This document shows positions 52,776 through 60,914 of a DNA stretch of 64,000 nt, one piece after another. A program made the translations under genes and the position numbers. The DNA is from Neobacillus rhizophilus (GTDB lineage: Bacteria > Bacillota > Bacilli > Bacillales > Cytobacillaceae), in NCBI RefSeq assembly GCF_018343535.1, contig NZ_JAGYPF010000001.1, positions 558,001 through 622,000 on the forward strand. Direction: 5' to 3'. The notes beneath the pieces are model-generated. The model was not told where the DNA came from. It searched no databases and was given only the letters and a program-made list of their open reading frames with translations. Each line of letters starts with the position of its first letter. Positions within the stretch are counted from its first letter, which is position 1.

Positions 52776-53561
52776 TTATTGATGTTTGAAGGATGGCGAC
52801 CGTTTTTCAATAAATGCCCGGACTCCTTCGCGAACATCCTCGGTGCCGAATACTTCAGCAAAAAGTTCAGCCTCCAATTCTAATCCTCCATCAAGGGAAG
52901 TATCGATTCCGTCATTTACAGCTTTCTTTATTCTGCTTAAGGCCTGCAAGGAATAGCTGGCCATCTTTTTCGCCATGGAGATGGCTGTCTCCATCCCTTT
53001 CCCGCTATCAACAACTTGATTGACCAAACCAATTTTAAGTGCTTCCTCCGCTGATAATGGTTCTCCCAAAAACATTAATTCTTTTGCTTTGGAAGGTCCT
53101 ATTAATCTAGGTAAACGCTGTGTTCCGCCGCCTCCCGGGAAAAGTCCTAATTTGACCTCAGGCAGTCCGATTTTTACATGCTCCTCAGCGATCCGAATAT
53201 CACAGGTTAATGCCAGTTCACAGCCGCCGCCAAAAGCCAGTCCATTTAGCAGCGCAATCGTGGGTTTCGGGATTCGCTCAATAAAGTTCAATACGGCATG
53301 CGATTCTAGATTGTTTTTCTTTAATTGCTCTTTTTCTAACCCAAGTGATTGAGGGAATTCCTTGATATCGGCACCTGCCATAAATGCCCTGCTTCCCGCA
53401 CCTGTTAAAATAGCCGCAATTACTTCGGAATCCTCAGCAATGGCGGTGAAAACCTCAGCCAACTCTCTTGTTACCTGCTTGCTTAATACATTCATCGGTG
53501 GATTATCAATGGTGACGACGGCAATCCCTGCTAACTTTTCAATATGCACTAATTCTGCCAA
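52776..53561 (-). CDS. Enoyl-CoA hydratase
   Basis: Hydrates 2-enoyl-CoA to (3S)-hydroxyacyl-CoA. It is the only one of the five crotonases here with both catalytic Glu positions kept: GLPEVKLGLFPGGGGTQRLPR (Glu144 type) and KAKELMFLG (Glu164 type). GAGSRAFMAGADIKEFP and NGLAFGGGCELALTCDIRIA form the oxyanion hole; 261 residues is standard. The start is TTG 53561 with GGAGG seven bases upstream. First gene of the operon with the heteromeric ACAD genes, divergent from the TetR gene. Confidence 0.93.
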   Translation of the reverse strand: MAELVHIEKLAGIAVVTIDNPPMNVLSKQVTRELAEVFTAIAEDSEVIAAILTGAGSRAFMAGADIKEFPQSLGLEKEQLKKNNLESHAVLNFIERIPKPTIALLNGLAFGGGCELALTCDIRIAEEHVKIGLPEVKLGLFPGGGGTQRLPRLIGPSKAKELMFLGEPLSAEEALKIGLVNQVVDSGKGMETAISMAKKMASYSLQALSRIKKAVNDGIDTSLDGGLELEAELFAEVFGTEDVREGVRAFIEKRSPSFKHQ

Positions 53562-53596
53562 ACAAAAACCTCCATATCTTTTTTTAATTTAAGATT

Positions 53597-53610
53597 TGAC
53601 AACGTTTCCA
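53597..53610 (+). promoter_or_regulatory. cre site downstream of the hydratase operon promoter
   Basis: TGACAACGTTTCCA fits TGWNANCGNTNWCA at 13 of 14 positions (C at position 12). It lies between the -10 box and the TTG start, a roadblock position. Confidence 0.55.
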
Positions 53611-53619
53611 TTTATTACA

Positions 53620-53648
53620 ATAATAGCAATTTTTAGACTATTTTACAA
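53620..53648 (-). promoter_or_regulatory. Promoter of the hydratase/ACAD operon
   Basis: TTGTAA (53643-53648), a 17-base spacer and TATTAT (53620-53625) on the minus strand, 59 bases before the start codon. Confidence 0.6.
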
Positions 53649-53725
53649 TTTATTTATTTTTTAAATTCAAGTTCAGTTTTTATGATTGAATCTTGTTTTC
53701 TATATATATATCTTTCACTTTGAAG

Positions 53726-53744
53726 TTTTAGTATAATACTAAAA
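53726..53744. promoter_or_regulatory. Perfect 19-base palindrome between divergent genes
   Basis: TTTTAGTAT and ATACTAAAA flank a single central A. It lies just upstream of the TetR gene -35 and about 80 bases upstream of the hydratase promoter, so it is a candidate regulatory dyad for one or both transcripts. Confidence 0.55.
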
Positions 53745-53748
53745 TAGG

Positions 53749-53791
53749 TTGATTTTTTAGAATAATTAATATACTATTTAAACTAATAGTA
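53749..53791 (+). promoter_or_regulatory. TetR gene promoter with overlapping operator
   Basis: TTGATT (53749-53754), a 17-base spacer and TACTAT (53772-53777). The -10 is also the left arm of a dyad TACTATT-N6-AATAGTA (53772-53791), as expected for autorepression. Confidence 0.65.
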
Positions 53792-53859
53792 AAAAAATAA
53801 ACTACAATTTAAATAAATAGCTTCATTAAACATCATAAAAAGGGATGGGAGTGAGTCAT

Positions 53860-54456
53860 ATGTCTTCATTTAGGGAACAAAAAATAGCAAAGAAAAAAAG
53901 GGAAATCCTACGTTCTGCTGCAGCCGTTCTTGCTGAAAAAGGGTATCATGGAACTACTATGGAAGAAATAGCAGCACAGCTATTGATGACCAAAGGCTCC
54001 ATGTATTATTATTTTAAAAATAAGGATGATATTCTATATCACTGCCATCAGATGATCATGGAATTGAGTCTTGAAAAAATCGAAGAAGTTGTAAACAGTG
54101 ATTTAAACCCAATTGAAAAGCTGGAAAGTGCCATTAAAGCGCATATTCTGCTTTCAACAAAAGAAAAATCCATGTTTATGATCATGGATAAGCCATATCA
54201 AAAATTTACTGATGATCAGTTGAATGAAGTTCTTGATGCTAGAAGAAATTACGCCCATTACTTTGACAAAATTTTAAATGAGGGCATTGAAAAGCAAGTC
54301 TTTGAAATTGATGATACAAAAATGGTTCGGATGATAATTCTAAGTGCCATCAACTATATCCAGCAATGGTATAACCAGGATGGTCCCCAAACGGGCGAAG
54401 AAATTGCAGAATCTTATGCTTCTAATCTTCTTAAAATGGTCGTGAAGAAAAGTTAA
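53860..54456 (+). CDS. TetR/AcrR-family regulator, KstR2/FadR-like
   Basis: A 198-residue repressor. The helix-turn-helix is EKGYHGTTMEEIAAQLLMTK followed by GSMYYYFKNKDDILYH. The C-terminal domain (NEVLDARRNYAHYFDKIL, NYIQQWYNQDG) resembles TetR proteins with acyl-CoA ligands such as KstR2; the ligand is inferred only. It is divergent from the hydratase/ACAD operon and has palindromes in the shared region. ATG 53860 is used (GGGAGTGAG upstream), not the ATG five codons earlier that precedes this RBS. Confidence 0.9.
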   Translation: MSSFREQKIAKKKREILRSAAAVLAEKGYHGTTMEEIAAQLLMTKGSMYYYFKNKDDILYHCHQMIMELSLEKIEEVVNSDLNPIEKLESAIKAHILLSTKEKSMFMIMDKPYQKFTDDQLNEVLDARRNYAHYFDKILNEGIEKQVFEIDDTKMVRMIILSAINYIQQWYNQDGPQTGEEIAESYASNLLKMVVKKS

Positions 54457-54469
54457 ATAGTGATGAACC

Positions 54470-54503
54470 CCCTCCCTTTGCTGATTAGGGAGGGTTATTT
54501 TTT
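54470..54503 (+). terminator. Terminator of the TetR gene
   Basis: CCCTCCCT (54470-54477) pairs with AGGGAGGG (54487-54494), followed by TTATTTTTT. The T-run overlaps the stop codon of the convergent ligase gene. Confidence 0.85.
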
Positions 54504-56073
54504 AATGAATACTAGATTTTGAATTTTCTTCTCGCAATTCAATTTTTAATACTTTTCCAGATGCATTCCGTGGCAGTGCATCAATAAATTCTACCAATTT
54601 CGGCTTTTTATAGGATGCAAGGTTCTGTTTACAGTACTCAATCACCTCTTCTGCCGTTAAATGCCGACCTGGTTTCATCACAATAAATGCTTTGATGCTC
54701 TCACCCCATTCCGCGTCCGGAACACCGACCACGGCAGCTTCCAAAATATCAGGATGAGAATAAAGAACCTCCTCAATCTCTTTTGGATATATATTTTCCC
54801 CGCCGCTGATCACCATATCCTTCTTGCGATCGACTACATAAATGTACCCCTCTTCGTCCATCCGGACCAAGTCACCGCTGTGGAACCATCCGCCTTTAAA
54901 TGCCTCTTTGGTTGCTTCGGGATTTTTATAGTACTCTTTCATTAATGTTGGACCTTGGTAAACAATTTCCCCAACCTCACCCGTAGGAACGTCATTCATT
55001 TCGTCATCAACAATCCTGACCCGGACATTAATCGCTGGTTTTCCCACAGATGCCGTTTTTCTAATCGTATCCTCTCCTGTCAGGTAAGTCGTCGACGGGC
55101 TCATTTCGGTCTGGCCAAAGGCTTCGATTATTTTCCCATTTTTAAATACTTCCATAATTCTTTTCTTTATATCAACGGGGCATATTGCGCCTCCTAAACC
55201 GCAGCTAATCATCGTGCTCACATCATAGTCTTGTAGATTTGGTACTTGAAATAGAAAATTCCACATGGAAGGGACTAAAAACATCGCATTAATTTTTTCC
55301 GTTTCAATGGTTTTGAGGATTTGCTCTGGCTGGAATTCGCGTTGAATATAAATGGTCCCCTCCATCAAACAGTTGCTCACTAATCGTGATAGAGCAGCAA
55401 CATGGAAAAGCGGAGGAACAACAAGTTCATTAATACCTCTTGGTGTTTGGCTATGAAAGGTTCTGTTCATCGCATTAAGATAAAAATTTTTATGAGTTAA
55501 TACGGCCCCTTTTGGTTTTCCGGTTGTTCCAGACGTATAAATAATAGCGTGGGCATCAGCGTCTTGTAGGTCTGTTGGAGGTGTGTAAACTGAAGTAGCA
55601 ATAAATATTGATGTGTAGGTAACCAATTCTTTTTTGTGATTTTCATTTATCGATCCATCTACGACAATCACTTGGACGTGTTGAAGTAAATCTAGGATTG
55701 GAGAAATAGTATTGTTAAACTCTTCTTCGACAAATAAAATTTTAATATCAGCATTATTTACGATATATTCGATTTCCTTGGAGACCAATCGAAAGTTGAC
55801 AGGAACAAAAACTCCCCCTACTAAACTCACAGCAAAATATAATTCAACAAATGACATTCCATTTTTAAATAAACAGCCAACTTTGTCGTTTTTACCAATT
55901 CCTTGCGCCTGCAGCCAGCCAGCTAAATGCTCCGCATTCTTCAGAATTTCCCGGTATGTTAGTCTTTGATTTTCATAGACAAAAGCTTCCTGGTTTGGCG
56001 CATTGTGAGCAGCGTATTTTAATGCTTCACCTATTAATAATTGCTGACTTGCAGAGACCATCAACTGATCCAT
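54502..56073 (-). CDS. AMP-forming acyl-CoA ligase
   Basis: A 523-residue ANL enzyme: YTSGTTGKPKGAVLTHKN, EAFGQTEMSPSTTYLT, GWFHSGDLVRMDEEGYIYVV, hinge DRKKDMVISGGENIYPKEIE and catalytic Lys in ASGKVLKIEL. The clear paralogue of the ligase at 41320. It is the only one of the seven ligases here with an ATG start (RBS GGGGGAG). Last gene of the operon led by the IclR gene, 90 bases after an ACAD gene. Confidence 0.92.
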   Translation of the reverse strand: MDQLMVSASQQLLIGEALKYAAHNAPNQEAFVYENQRLTYREILKNAEHLAGWLQAQGIGKNDKVGCLFKNGMSFVELYFAVSLVGGVFVPVNFRLVSKEIEYIVNNADIKILFVEEEFNNTISPILDLLQHVQVIVVDGSINENHKKELVTYTSIFIATSVYTPPTDLQDADAHAIIYTSGTTGKPKGAVLTHKNFYLNAMNRTFHSQTPRGINELVVPPLFHVAALSRLVSNCLMEGTIYIQREFQPEQILKTIETEKINAMFLVPSMWNFLFQVPNLQDYDVSTMISCGLGGAICPVDIKKRIMEVFKNGKIIEAFGQTEMSPSTTYLTGEDTIRKTASVGKPAINVRVRIVDDEMNDVPTGEVGEIVYQGPTLMKEYYKNPEATKEAFKGGWFHSGDLVRMDEEGYIYVVDRKKDMVISGGENIYPKEIEEVLYSHPDILEAAVVGVPDAEWGESIKAFIVMKPGRHLTAEEVIEYCKQNLASYKKPKLVEFIDALPRNASGKVLKIELREENSKSSIH

Positions 56074-56163
56074 ATATCTCCCCCATTATTATTTAAAAGT
56101 AAGTTAACAAGAGTAAAGAAAAGAATTCAAAGTAAGAATCCTTTTCTTTAATGAGACTTCATT

Positions 56164-57342
56164 TTATAATCCTAGTTGTTTTGCGATAATTACTTTCATA
56201 ATTTCATTTGTGCCAGCGAAGATAGGCGATACGGCAATGTCTCTGTATCTGCGGGCAATTTCATATTCTTCCATGTATCCGTATCCGCCATGGAGCTGCA
56301 TGCATTCGCTCGAAATTCTTCTTGCCATATCCGTAATCCACCATTTGCCCATCGAAACCTCAGTTACAATATCCTCACCATTTTGATGTCTGACAATCAA
56401 TTGATCGACAAAGGTACGGCCTAGCTGAACCTGTGTCGCAATTTCTGCAAGTTTAAATTGGGTATTCTGAAACTTCCCAATCGGCTTTCCGAAAGCCTCT
56501 CTTTCTTTTACATATTTAAGTGTCAATTCCAGCATCCGTTCAGCGGCTACCTGTCCGCCAATGGTAGCCAGTATTCGTTCCTGCTGGAGCTTTGTCATCA
56601 AATATCTAAAGCCTTTCCCTTCTTCGCCAAGTAAATTAGATACCGGCACTTTTACATCTTCAAAAATGAGTTCGGCTGTGTCCTGTGCATGCATACCAAC
56701 CTTTTTCAACTTTCTTCCTCTGGAAAAACCAGGAGTTCCTCTGTCTACTAAAATTAAACTAACTCCTTTGTGAGGCGGATTTGCATGCGGGTCTGTTTTA
56801 CATGCCACAACAATTAAATCAGAATGTATTCCGTTCGTGATAAATGTTTTTTGACCGTTAATAATATAGGAATCGCCATCTTTTACCGCAGTTGTAGTGA
56901 TATTGGCCAAATCGGAACCCGTTCCCGGTTCTGTCATGGCGATTGCCGTAATAATTTCCCCGCTTACGCAGCCCGGAAGATATTTCTGTTTTTGCTCTTC
57001 TGTTCCAAATGATTCTAAATAAGGAACGATGATATTACTATGTGTACTTGGACCTGAAAGCCCCCCCCCAACTCGTGCGAGTTCTTCAGCAAGAATAATT
57101 GAAAGGGCAAAATCGCCGCCTGCACCGCCGTACTCTTCACTTACAGCAGGACATAAGAAGCCATTTTCACCTAGTTTCGTCCAAAATGACCGTGGGACTA
57201 GTCGATCCTCTTCCCATTGTTCATAATATGGTATAGCTTCCTTCTCGAGGAATTTCCGTAATGAATCCCGGAACATGATATGCTCCTCGGTAAAATAAGG
57301 ACGGTCTTGTTTCAGCGGATTAAACGCTTTGGTTATGGTCAT
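56164..57342 (-). CDS. Acyl-CoA dehydrogenase, LCAD-like
   Basis: A 392-residue FAD enzyme: IAMTEPGTGSDLANITTTA, NGQKTFITNGIHSDL, REAFGKPIGKFQNTQFKLAEI, LHGGYGYMEEYEIARRYRD and FAGTNEIMKVIIA. The MCAD-position Glu is Ala; QQERIL may provide the base. Paralogue of the ACAD at 34567. A run of nine G (coding strand) encodes the Gly triplet in ARVGGGLSGPS; a change of one base would shift the frame. RBS GGAGGG before ATG 57342. Confidence 0.93.
   Translation of the reverse strand: MTITKAFNPLKQDRPYFTEEHIMFRDSLRKFLEKEAIPYYEQWEEDRLVPRSFWTKLGENGFLCPAVSEEYGGAGGDFALSIILAEELARVGGGLSGPSTHSNIIVPYLESFGTEEQKQKYLPGCVSGEIITAIAMTEPGTGSDLANITTTAVKDGDSYIINGQKTFITNGIHSDLIVVACKTDPHANPPHKGVSLILVDRGTPGFSRGRKLKKVGMHAQDTAELIFEDVKVPVSNLLGEEGKGFRYLMTKLQQERILATIGGQVAAERMLELTLKYVKEREAFGKPIGKFQNTQFKLAEIATQVQLGRTFVDQLIVRHQNGEDIVTEVSMGKWWITDMARRISSECMQLHGGYGYMEEYEIARRYRDIAVSPIFAGTNEIMKVIIAKQLGL
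57061..57069. repeat. Homopolymer of nine C (nine G in the coding strand)
   Basis: Nine C on the plus strand within the ACAD gene at 56164-57342. The current length keeps the frame. Such a tract is a slippage site in replication and a common sequencing-error site. Confidence 0.9.
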
Positions 57343-57364
57343 CCTTTACCCTCCATCTTTTCAA

Positions 57365-57772
57365 TTAAATGTTACGTATTTTTTTAAATGTTCCTGTCGC
57401 CTTTGCAAAAACATGGCCATTTTCGTCTTCAATAGTACCCTCTGCCGTTACAATGCTTCCACCTTCCTGGATAATCTTTGCCTTTGCCAGCATCGTTTCT
57501 CCATTAGCAACTGGTGCAAAGTAATTGATACTCGTGTTTATCGTAACTATTGGGAGCTTAACCACCGAACGGATAGTTGCACCCATTACAGAATCAAGCA
57601 AAGTAAAATACACCCCGCCATGGATGGCCTGATTCACATTTAAATGAGACGGTCTTGTTTCAAGCGAATAGACCACCTTGCCTTCCTCGAATTCTGCTAA
57701 TTTTATCCCCAATAAATTATTAAATGGACTATTTTCATAGATTTTTCTAAGTTCATTTGAATCCACTACCAA
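57365..57772 (-). CDS. PaaI-type acyl-CoA thioesterase
   Basis: A 135-residue hot-dog protein: LGIKLAEFEEGKVVYSLE, then NVNQAIHGGVYFTLLDSVMG, where H-G-G-V and the D of LLDS are the catalytic elements of PaaI-like thioesterases. These release CoA from stalled hydroxylated or aromatic acyl-CoA. TTG 57772 is preferred (GAGG eight bases upstream); a GTG three codons earlier lacks an RBS. It lies between SDR and ACAD genes of the IclR operon. Confidence 0.88.
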   Translation of the reverse strand: MVVDSNELRKIYENSPFNNLLGIKLAEFEEGKVVYSLETRPSHLNVNQAIHGGVYFTLLDSVMGATIRSVVKLPIVTINTSINYFAPVANGETMLAKAKIIQEGGSIVTAEGTIEDENGHVFAKATGTFKKIRNI

Positions 57773-57809
57773 AATTTCCACCTCAATTTAAATATTTTCA
57801 CTAACTCTA

Positions 57810-58721
57810 TTAAACTAACGGCTCATATGGGAAAACATCTTTACTCACTTCAAGCGGAGTAAAGGCAGATTGTAAAGAACCTTTAATAGCGCTAATGCTA
57901 TCAATTGACCAGCCTTCTGAGTTGTATACGGAACGAACTGGCCGAGGCTGCGAGAAGACCATGATTTCTTTACCTCGAACTCCGAAAATTTGTCCTGATA
58001 CATCCGCCGATTCATCTGAGCTTAAGAAAGCTACAAGCGGCGCAATATGAGCAGGTGACATCTGCTTTAATTTTTCCACCCTTTCCTTTTCAGTGTCAGT
58101 TTCGGTCGGAATTGTACCGATTAATCGGCTCCAAGCAAAAGGGGCAACCGCATTTGCTGTTACATTATAGCGCGCCATATCTAATGCAGTAATTTTTGTT
58201 AGGCCCGCAATCCCTAATTTTGCAGCAGCATAGTTTGCCTGCCCGACATTACCGATTAAACCGGAGGTAGAGGTAAAGTTAATAAATCTTCCGCCTTTTT
58301 GTTCTTTAAAAATCGGTGCAGCTACTCTTGTCATGTTGAAGGAGCCTTTTAAATGGACAGCGATAACGGAATCCCATTCTTCTTCACTCATTTTGAAAAC
58401 CATGCGGTCCCTTAAAATCCCCGCATTATTCACCACAATGTCTAACCGTCCAAATTCATTTAATGCCGTTTGAACAATGTTGCTGGCATTTTCAAATTCA
58501 GCCACTGAATCATAGTTTGCTGCAGCTGTTCCGCCTGTCTCTCTTATCTCCTGGACCACTTCGTCCGCTACTTTTGCGTTATTGCCCTTCCCGTCTGCAC
58601 CACCACCCAAGTCATTGACAACTACTTTTGCTCCTTCTCTTGCTAATAACAATGCAATCTCCCGGCCAATTCCTCGTCCTGCACCTGTAACAATCGCGAC
58701 TTTATTCTCTAATTTTTTCAT
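57810..58721 (-). CDS. (3R)-hydroxyacyl-CoA dehydrogenase-like SDR (MFE-2/HSD17B4 type)
   Basis: A 303-residue SDR. GAGRGIGREIALLLAREGAK and VVVNDLGGGADGKGNNAKV are typical of the dehydrogenase domain of peroxisomal multifunctional enzyme 2; NNAGILRDRMVFKMSEEEWD, the Ser in FTSTSGLIG, and catalytic YAAAK follow. The C-terminal 60 residues extend past the usual SDR end. It would oxidise the (3R)-hydroxyacyl-CoA that MaoC hydratases make. RBS AGGG before ATG 58721. Confidence 0.9.
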   Translation of the reverse strand: MKKLENKVAIVTGAGRGIGREIALLLAREGAKVVVNDLGGGADGKGNNAKVADEVVQEIRETGGTAAANYDSVAEFENASNIVQTALNEFGRLDIVVNNAGILRDRMVFKMSEEEWDSVIAVHLKGSFNMTRVAAPIFKEQKGGRFINFTSTSGLIGNVGQANYAAAKLGIAGLTKITALDMARYNVTANAVAPFAWSRLIGTIPTETDTEKERVEKLKQMSPAHIAPLVAFLSSDESADVSGQIFGVRGKEIMVFSQPRPVRSVYNSEGWSIDSISAIKGSLQSAFTPLEVSKDVFPYEPLV

Positions 58722-58750
58722 CTTCAGCTCAACCCTTCCATTTTTATATT

Positions 58751-60052
58751 TTAATTAATATCTTTCTTCATGAATTCCCTTTCAAATTCTGCTAATAATT
58801 TTTCCCGAAATTGCGGATGTGCTATAGAAATTAATTCTTTTGCACGTTCTTGAAGTGATTTTCCAAATAATGAGGCAAATCCAAACTCTGTTACCACATA
58901 GTCGATTTCTGACTTTACAGAAGTAACATAAGATGTTCTAACCTTAATTCGTGACTCTGTTCCTCTCTTTGCTGTGGACGGAAGGGCGATAATCGACTTG
59001 CCTCCCTTTGAAAGTCTTGCACCTTGAATAAAATCCATTTGTCCGCCAACACCGGCTACTGGAACCTTACCGATTTGCTCCGCATTGATTTGGCCAAATA
59101 GATCTACTTCCAACGCAGAATTGATCGAATAAAAATTGCTAATTTTGGAGATTTCTGCTGCATTATGAGTATAATCTGAGGGGTATAATTCAATAGTTGG
59201 ATTATTGTGACAATAGCGGTATAAATCTTCTGTTCCTGTCAGTGTTGTACATACCGTTTTATACCGGTTAATCTCTTTTTGTTCATTTGTTACAACTCCT
59301 AAATTGATCAATTCGATTATCGGGTCTGAAATCGACCCAGAATGGATCCCTAGTCCCTTTTTATTTTTTAGAGATAATAGAATACTTTCTGCAATTTTCC
59401 CAAGCCCCACTTGGATGGTTGCGTAATCGGGGATTAGTTCTGCAACATTTCCACCAATCGTTATTTCTTCTTCAGAAAGATTTCCACCAGATAATGTTAA
59501 CAATGGTGTGTCAGATAAAACAAATTGATCGATTTCAGAAACATGTACAAGTGTATCTCCATTTGTAAAAGGAAGATTTCGATTTACTTGTGCTACAACG
59601 AATCCAGCACTCTTTATTAATGTTTGTACCGTATCGACCGATAACCCAAGATTACAGTAGCCTTCTTCATTCGGAGGTGTAACTTGTATAAGGGCCACAT
59701 CGATTTTTTGCGAGGTAAGCCACTTTGGAATTTCTGAAAGATTGACAGGCAAGTAGTCACATGTATTATGTAAAAATGCGCCTTTTAATAGAGGTGAACT
59801 TAAAAAAGTTCTTATTTGAAAGTAGGGATAACATGATGAATCAGCATAAATACATGGACTGCCGATAACTGCATTATAAAGAATCACATCTTGTAATCTC
59901 TCTTTTTGTCGCACCAACTCCTGAATAAGCTTTTGTGGCTCATTACAAAATGGTGCTAGAAAAACCTTTTGAGATGATTTTATGTTTAAAATCGCCTGTT
60001 CTACATTCGTTTGACGATTTCTAAATAGGTCTTGCCATGACTGGGGTTCCAC
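58751..60052 (-). CDS. Family I CoA-transferase (acetyl-CoA hydrolase/4-hydroxybutyrate CoA-transferase type)
   Basis: A 433-residue enzyme that moves CoA between carboxylates through a glutamyl-CoA intermediate. INSALEVDLFGQIN holds the catalytic Glu, VAGVGGQMDFIQGARLSKGG is the CoA-binding loop, and YVVTEFGFASLFGKSLQERA the conserved C-terminal block. The start is GTG 60052. It may activate a short acid at the cost of another thioester without ATP. It lies 55 bases downstream of the IclR gene, as first enzyme gene of that operon. Confidence 0.9.
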   Translation of the reverse strand: MEPQSWQDLFRNRQTNVEQAILNIKSSQKVFLAPFCNEPQKLIQELVRQKERLQDVILYNAVIGSPCIYADSSCYPYFQIRTFLSSPLLKGAFLHNTCDYLPVNLSEIPKWLTSQKIDVALIQVTPPNEEGYCNLGLSVDTVQTLIKSAGFVVAQVNRNLPFTNGDTLVHVSEIDQFVLSDTPLLTLSGGNLSEEEITIGGNVAELIPDYATIQVGLGKIAESILLSLKNKKGLGIHSGSISDPIIELINLGVVTNEQKEINRYKTVCTTLTGTEDLYRYCHNNPTIELYPSDYTHNAAEISKISNFYSINSALEVDLFGQINAEQIGKVPVAGVGGQMDFIQGARLSKGGKSIIALPSTAKRGTESRIKVRTSYVTSVKSEIDYVVTEFGFASLFGKSLQERAKELISIAHPQFREKLLAEFEREFMKKDIN

Positions 60053-60107
60053 CCTTTGTTCACCACCAATAAGCTCAACTCACATTTCTCCTTAACTTTT
60101 TCTTTAT

Positions 60108-60893
60108 CTAGCTTAGATTTCGAATTCTATTACTAATGTCTTCTGCAGCTCTTTTTACTAAGATTCCTTTTAAATGAAGGTCCTCTTTATCGAACTGGGA
60201 AGTAAAGCAGATTAATTCAATGGACATTTCAACAGTATCTTCCCCGCTGAATATAGGAGCAGCAATTCCGCCTAATCCCTTAATATACTCTCCGTATGTG
60301 ATGGAATAACCATTTTCTCTTATAAACTCCATATCCCTTTCGATTGTTTTAACCTCTTCTTCGGAAAATGTTTTTAAACCCTTTTGCTGTTTTAAGAAGT
60401 GCTCTCTTTGCTGTTGATCCAGCGGGGCTAGAAAACACATGCCGAATGAACCATCCGTTATGGAAAAATGCCGGCCGACTGATACGCTGACACCAAAATC
60501 GCTTGCTTCCACTTTTGCCACGATTGCCACCTTATCTTCCCCGATTTTATTGACAAGAATAGAAGTCATACCAGTTTCTCTTGTTAGTTTTTCAAGATAT
60601 GGCATAATAATAGATAAGTAGTCCAAGTGCTCTTTAGCTCTTTCCCCGAGAACGACTAAATATGGTCCTAAGGTATATCTCTTTTTGTTTTCTAAGTAAC
60701 GGACCATAGAAAATTCTTCAAGGCTTTGCAAAATGCGATAACATGTAGCTGGATTTAAGGATAAAGCGTTTGCAATCTCGGTAACAGTACTTTCCCGGAA
60801 GCGATTACGGCTTAATAATTTAAGAATTTCCATAGCGTTTTCGATTGCTGGTACAGAGTATTTCCGTTTTTCTTTCATTTTTTGACTCTCCAT
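60108..60893 (-). CDS. IclR-family transcriptional regulator
   Basis: A 261-residue regulator. The winged helix-turn-helix spans about 15-75: ENAMEILKLLSRNRFRESTV, then TEIANALSLNPATCYRILQS. The C-terminal effector domain (YLEKLTRETGMTSILVNKIG, ENGYSITYGEYIKGLGGIAA) has the IclR pattern. ATG 60893 is used with AGGGGTG seven bases upstream. It heads its own operon, and its promoter spacer is shared with the 49.99 kb operon, so it probably controls both. IclR proteins often bind small acids. Confidence 0.92.
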   Translation of the reverse strand: MESQKMKEKRKYSVPAIENAMEILKLLSRNRFRESTVTEIANALSLNPATCYRILQSLEEFSMVRYLENKKRYTLGPYLVVLGERAKEHLDYLSIIMPYLEKLTRETGMTSILVNKIGEDKVAIVAKVEASDFGVSVSVGRHFSITDGSFGMCFLAPLDQQQREHFLKQQKGLKTFSEEEVKTIERDMEFIRENGYSITYGEYIKGLGGIAAPIFSGEDTVEMSIELICFTSQFDKEDLHLKGILVKRAAEDISNRIRNLS

Positions 60894-60914
60894 TATTAAA
60901 CACCCCTGCATATA

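Noticed and set aside
53597..53791. FadR-type TGAATGA-N4-TCATTCA boxes in the island promoters
   Set aside because: Searched by eye upstream of each operon; no credible match to the Bacillus FadR box was found.
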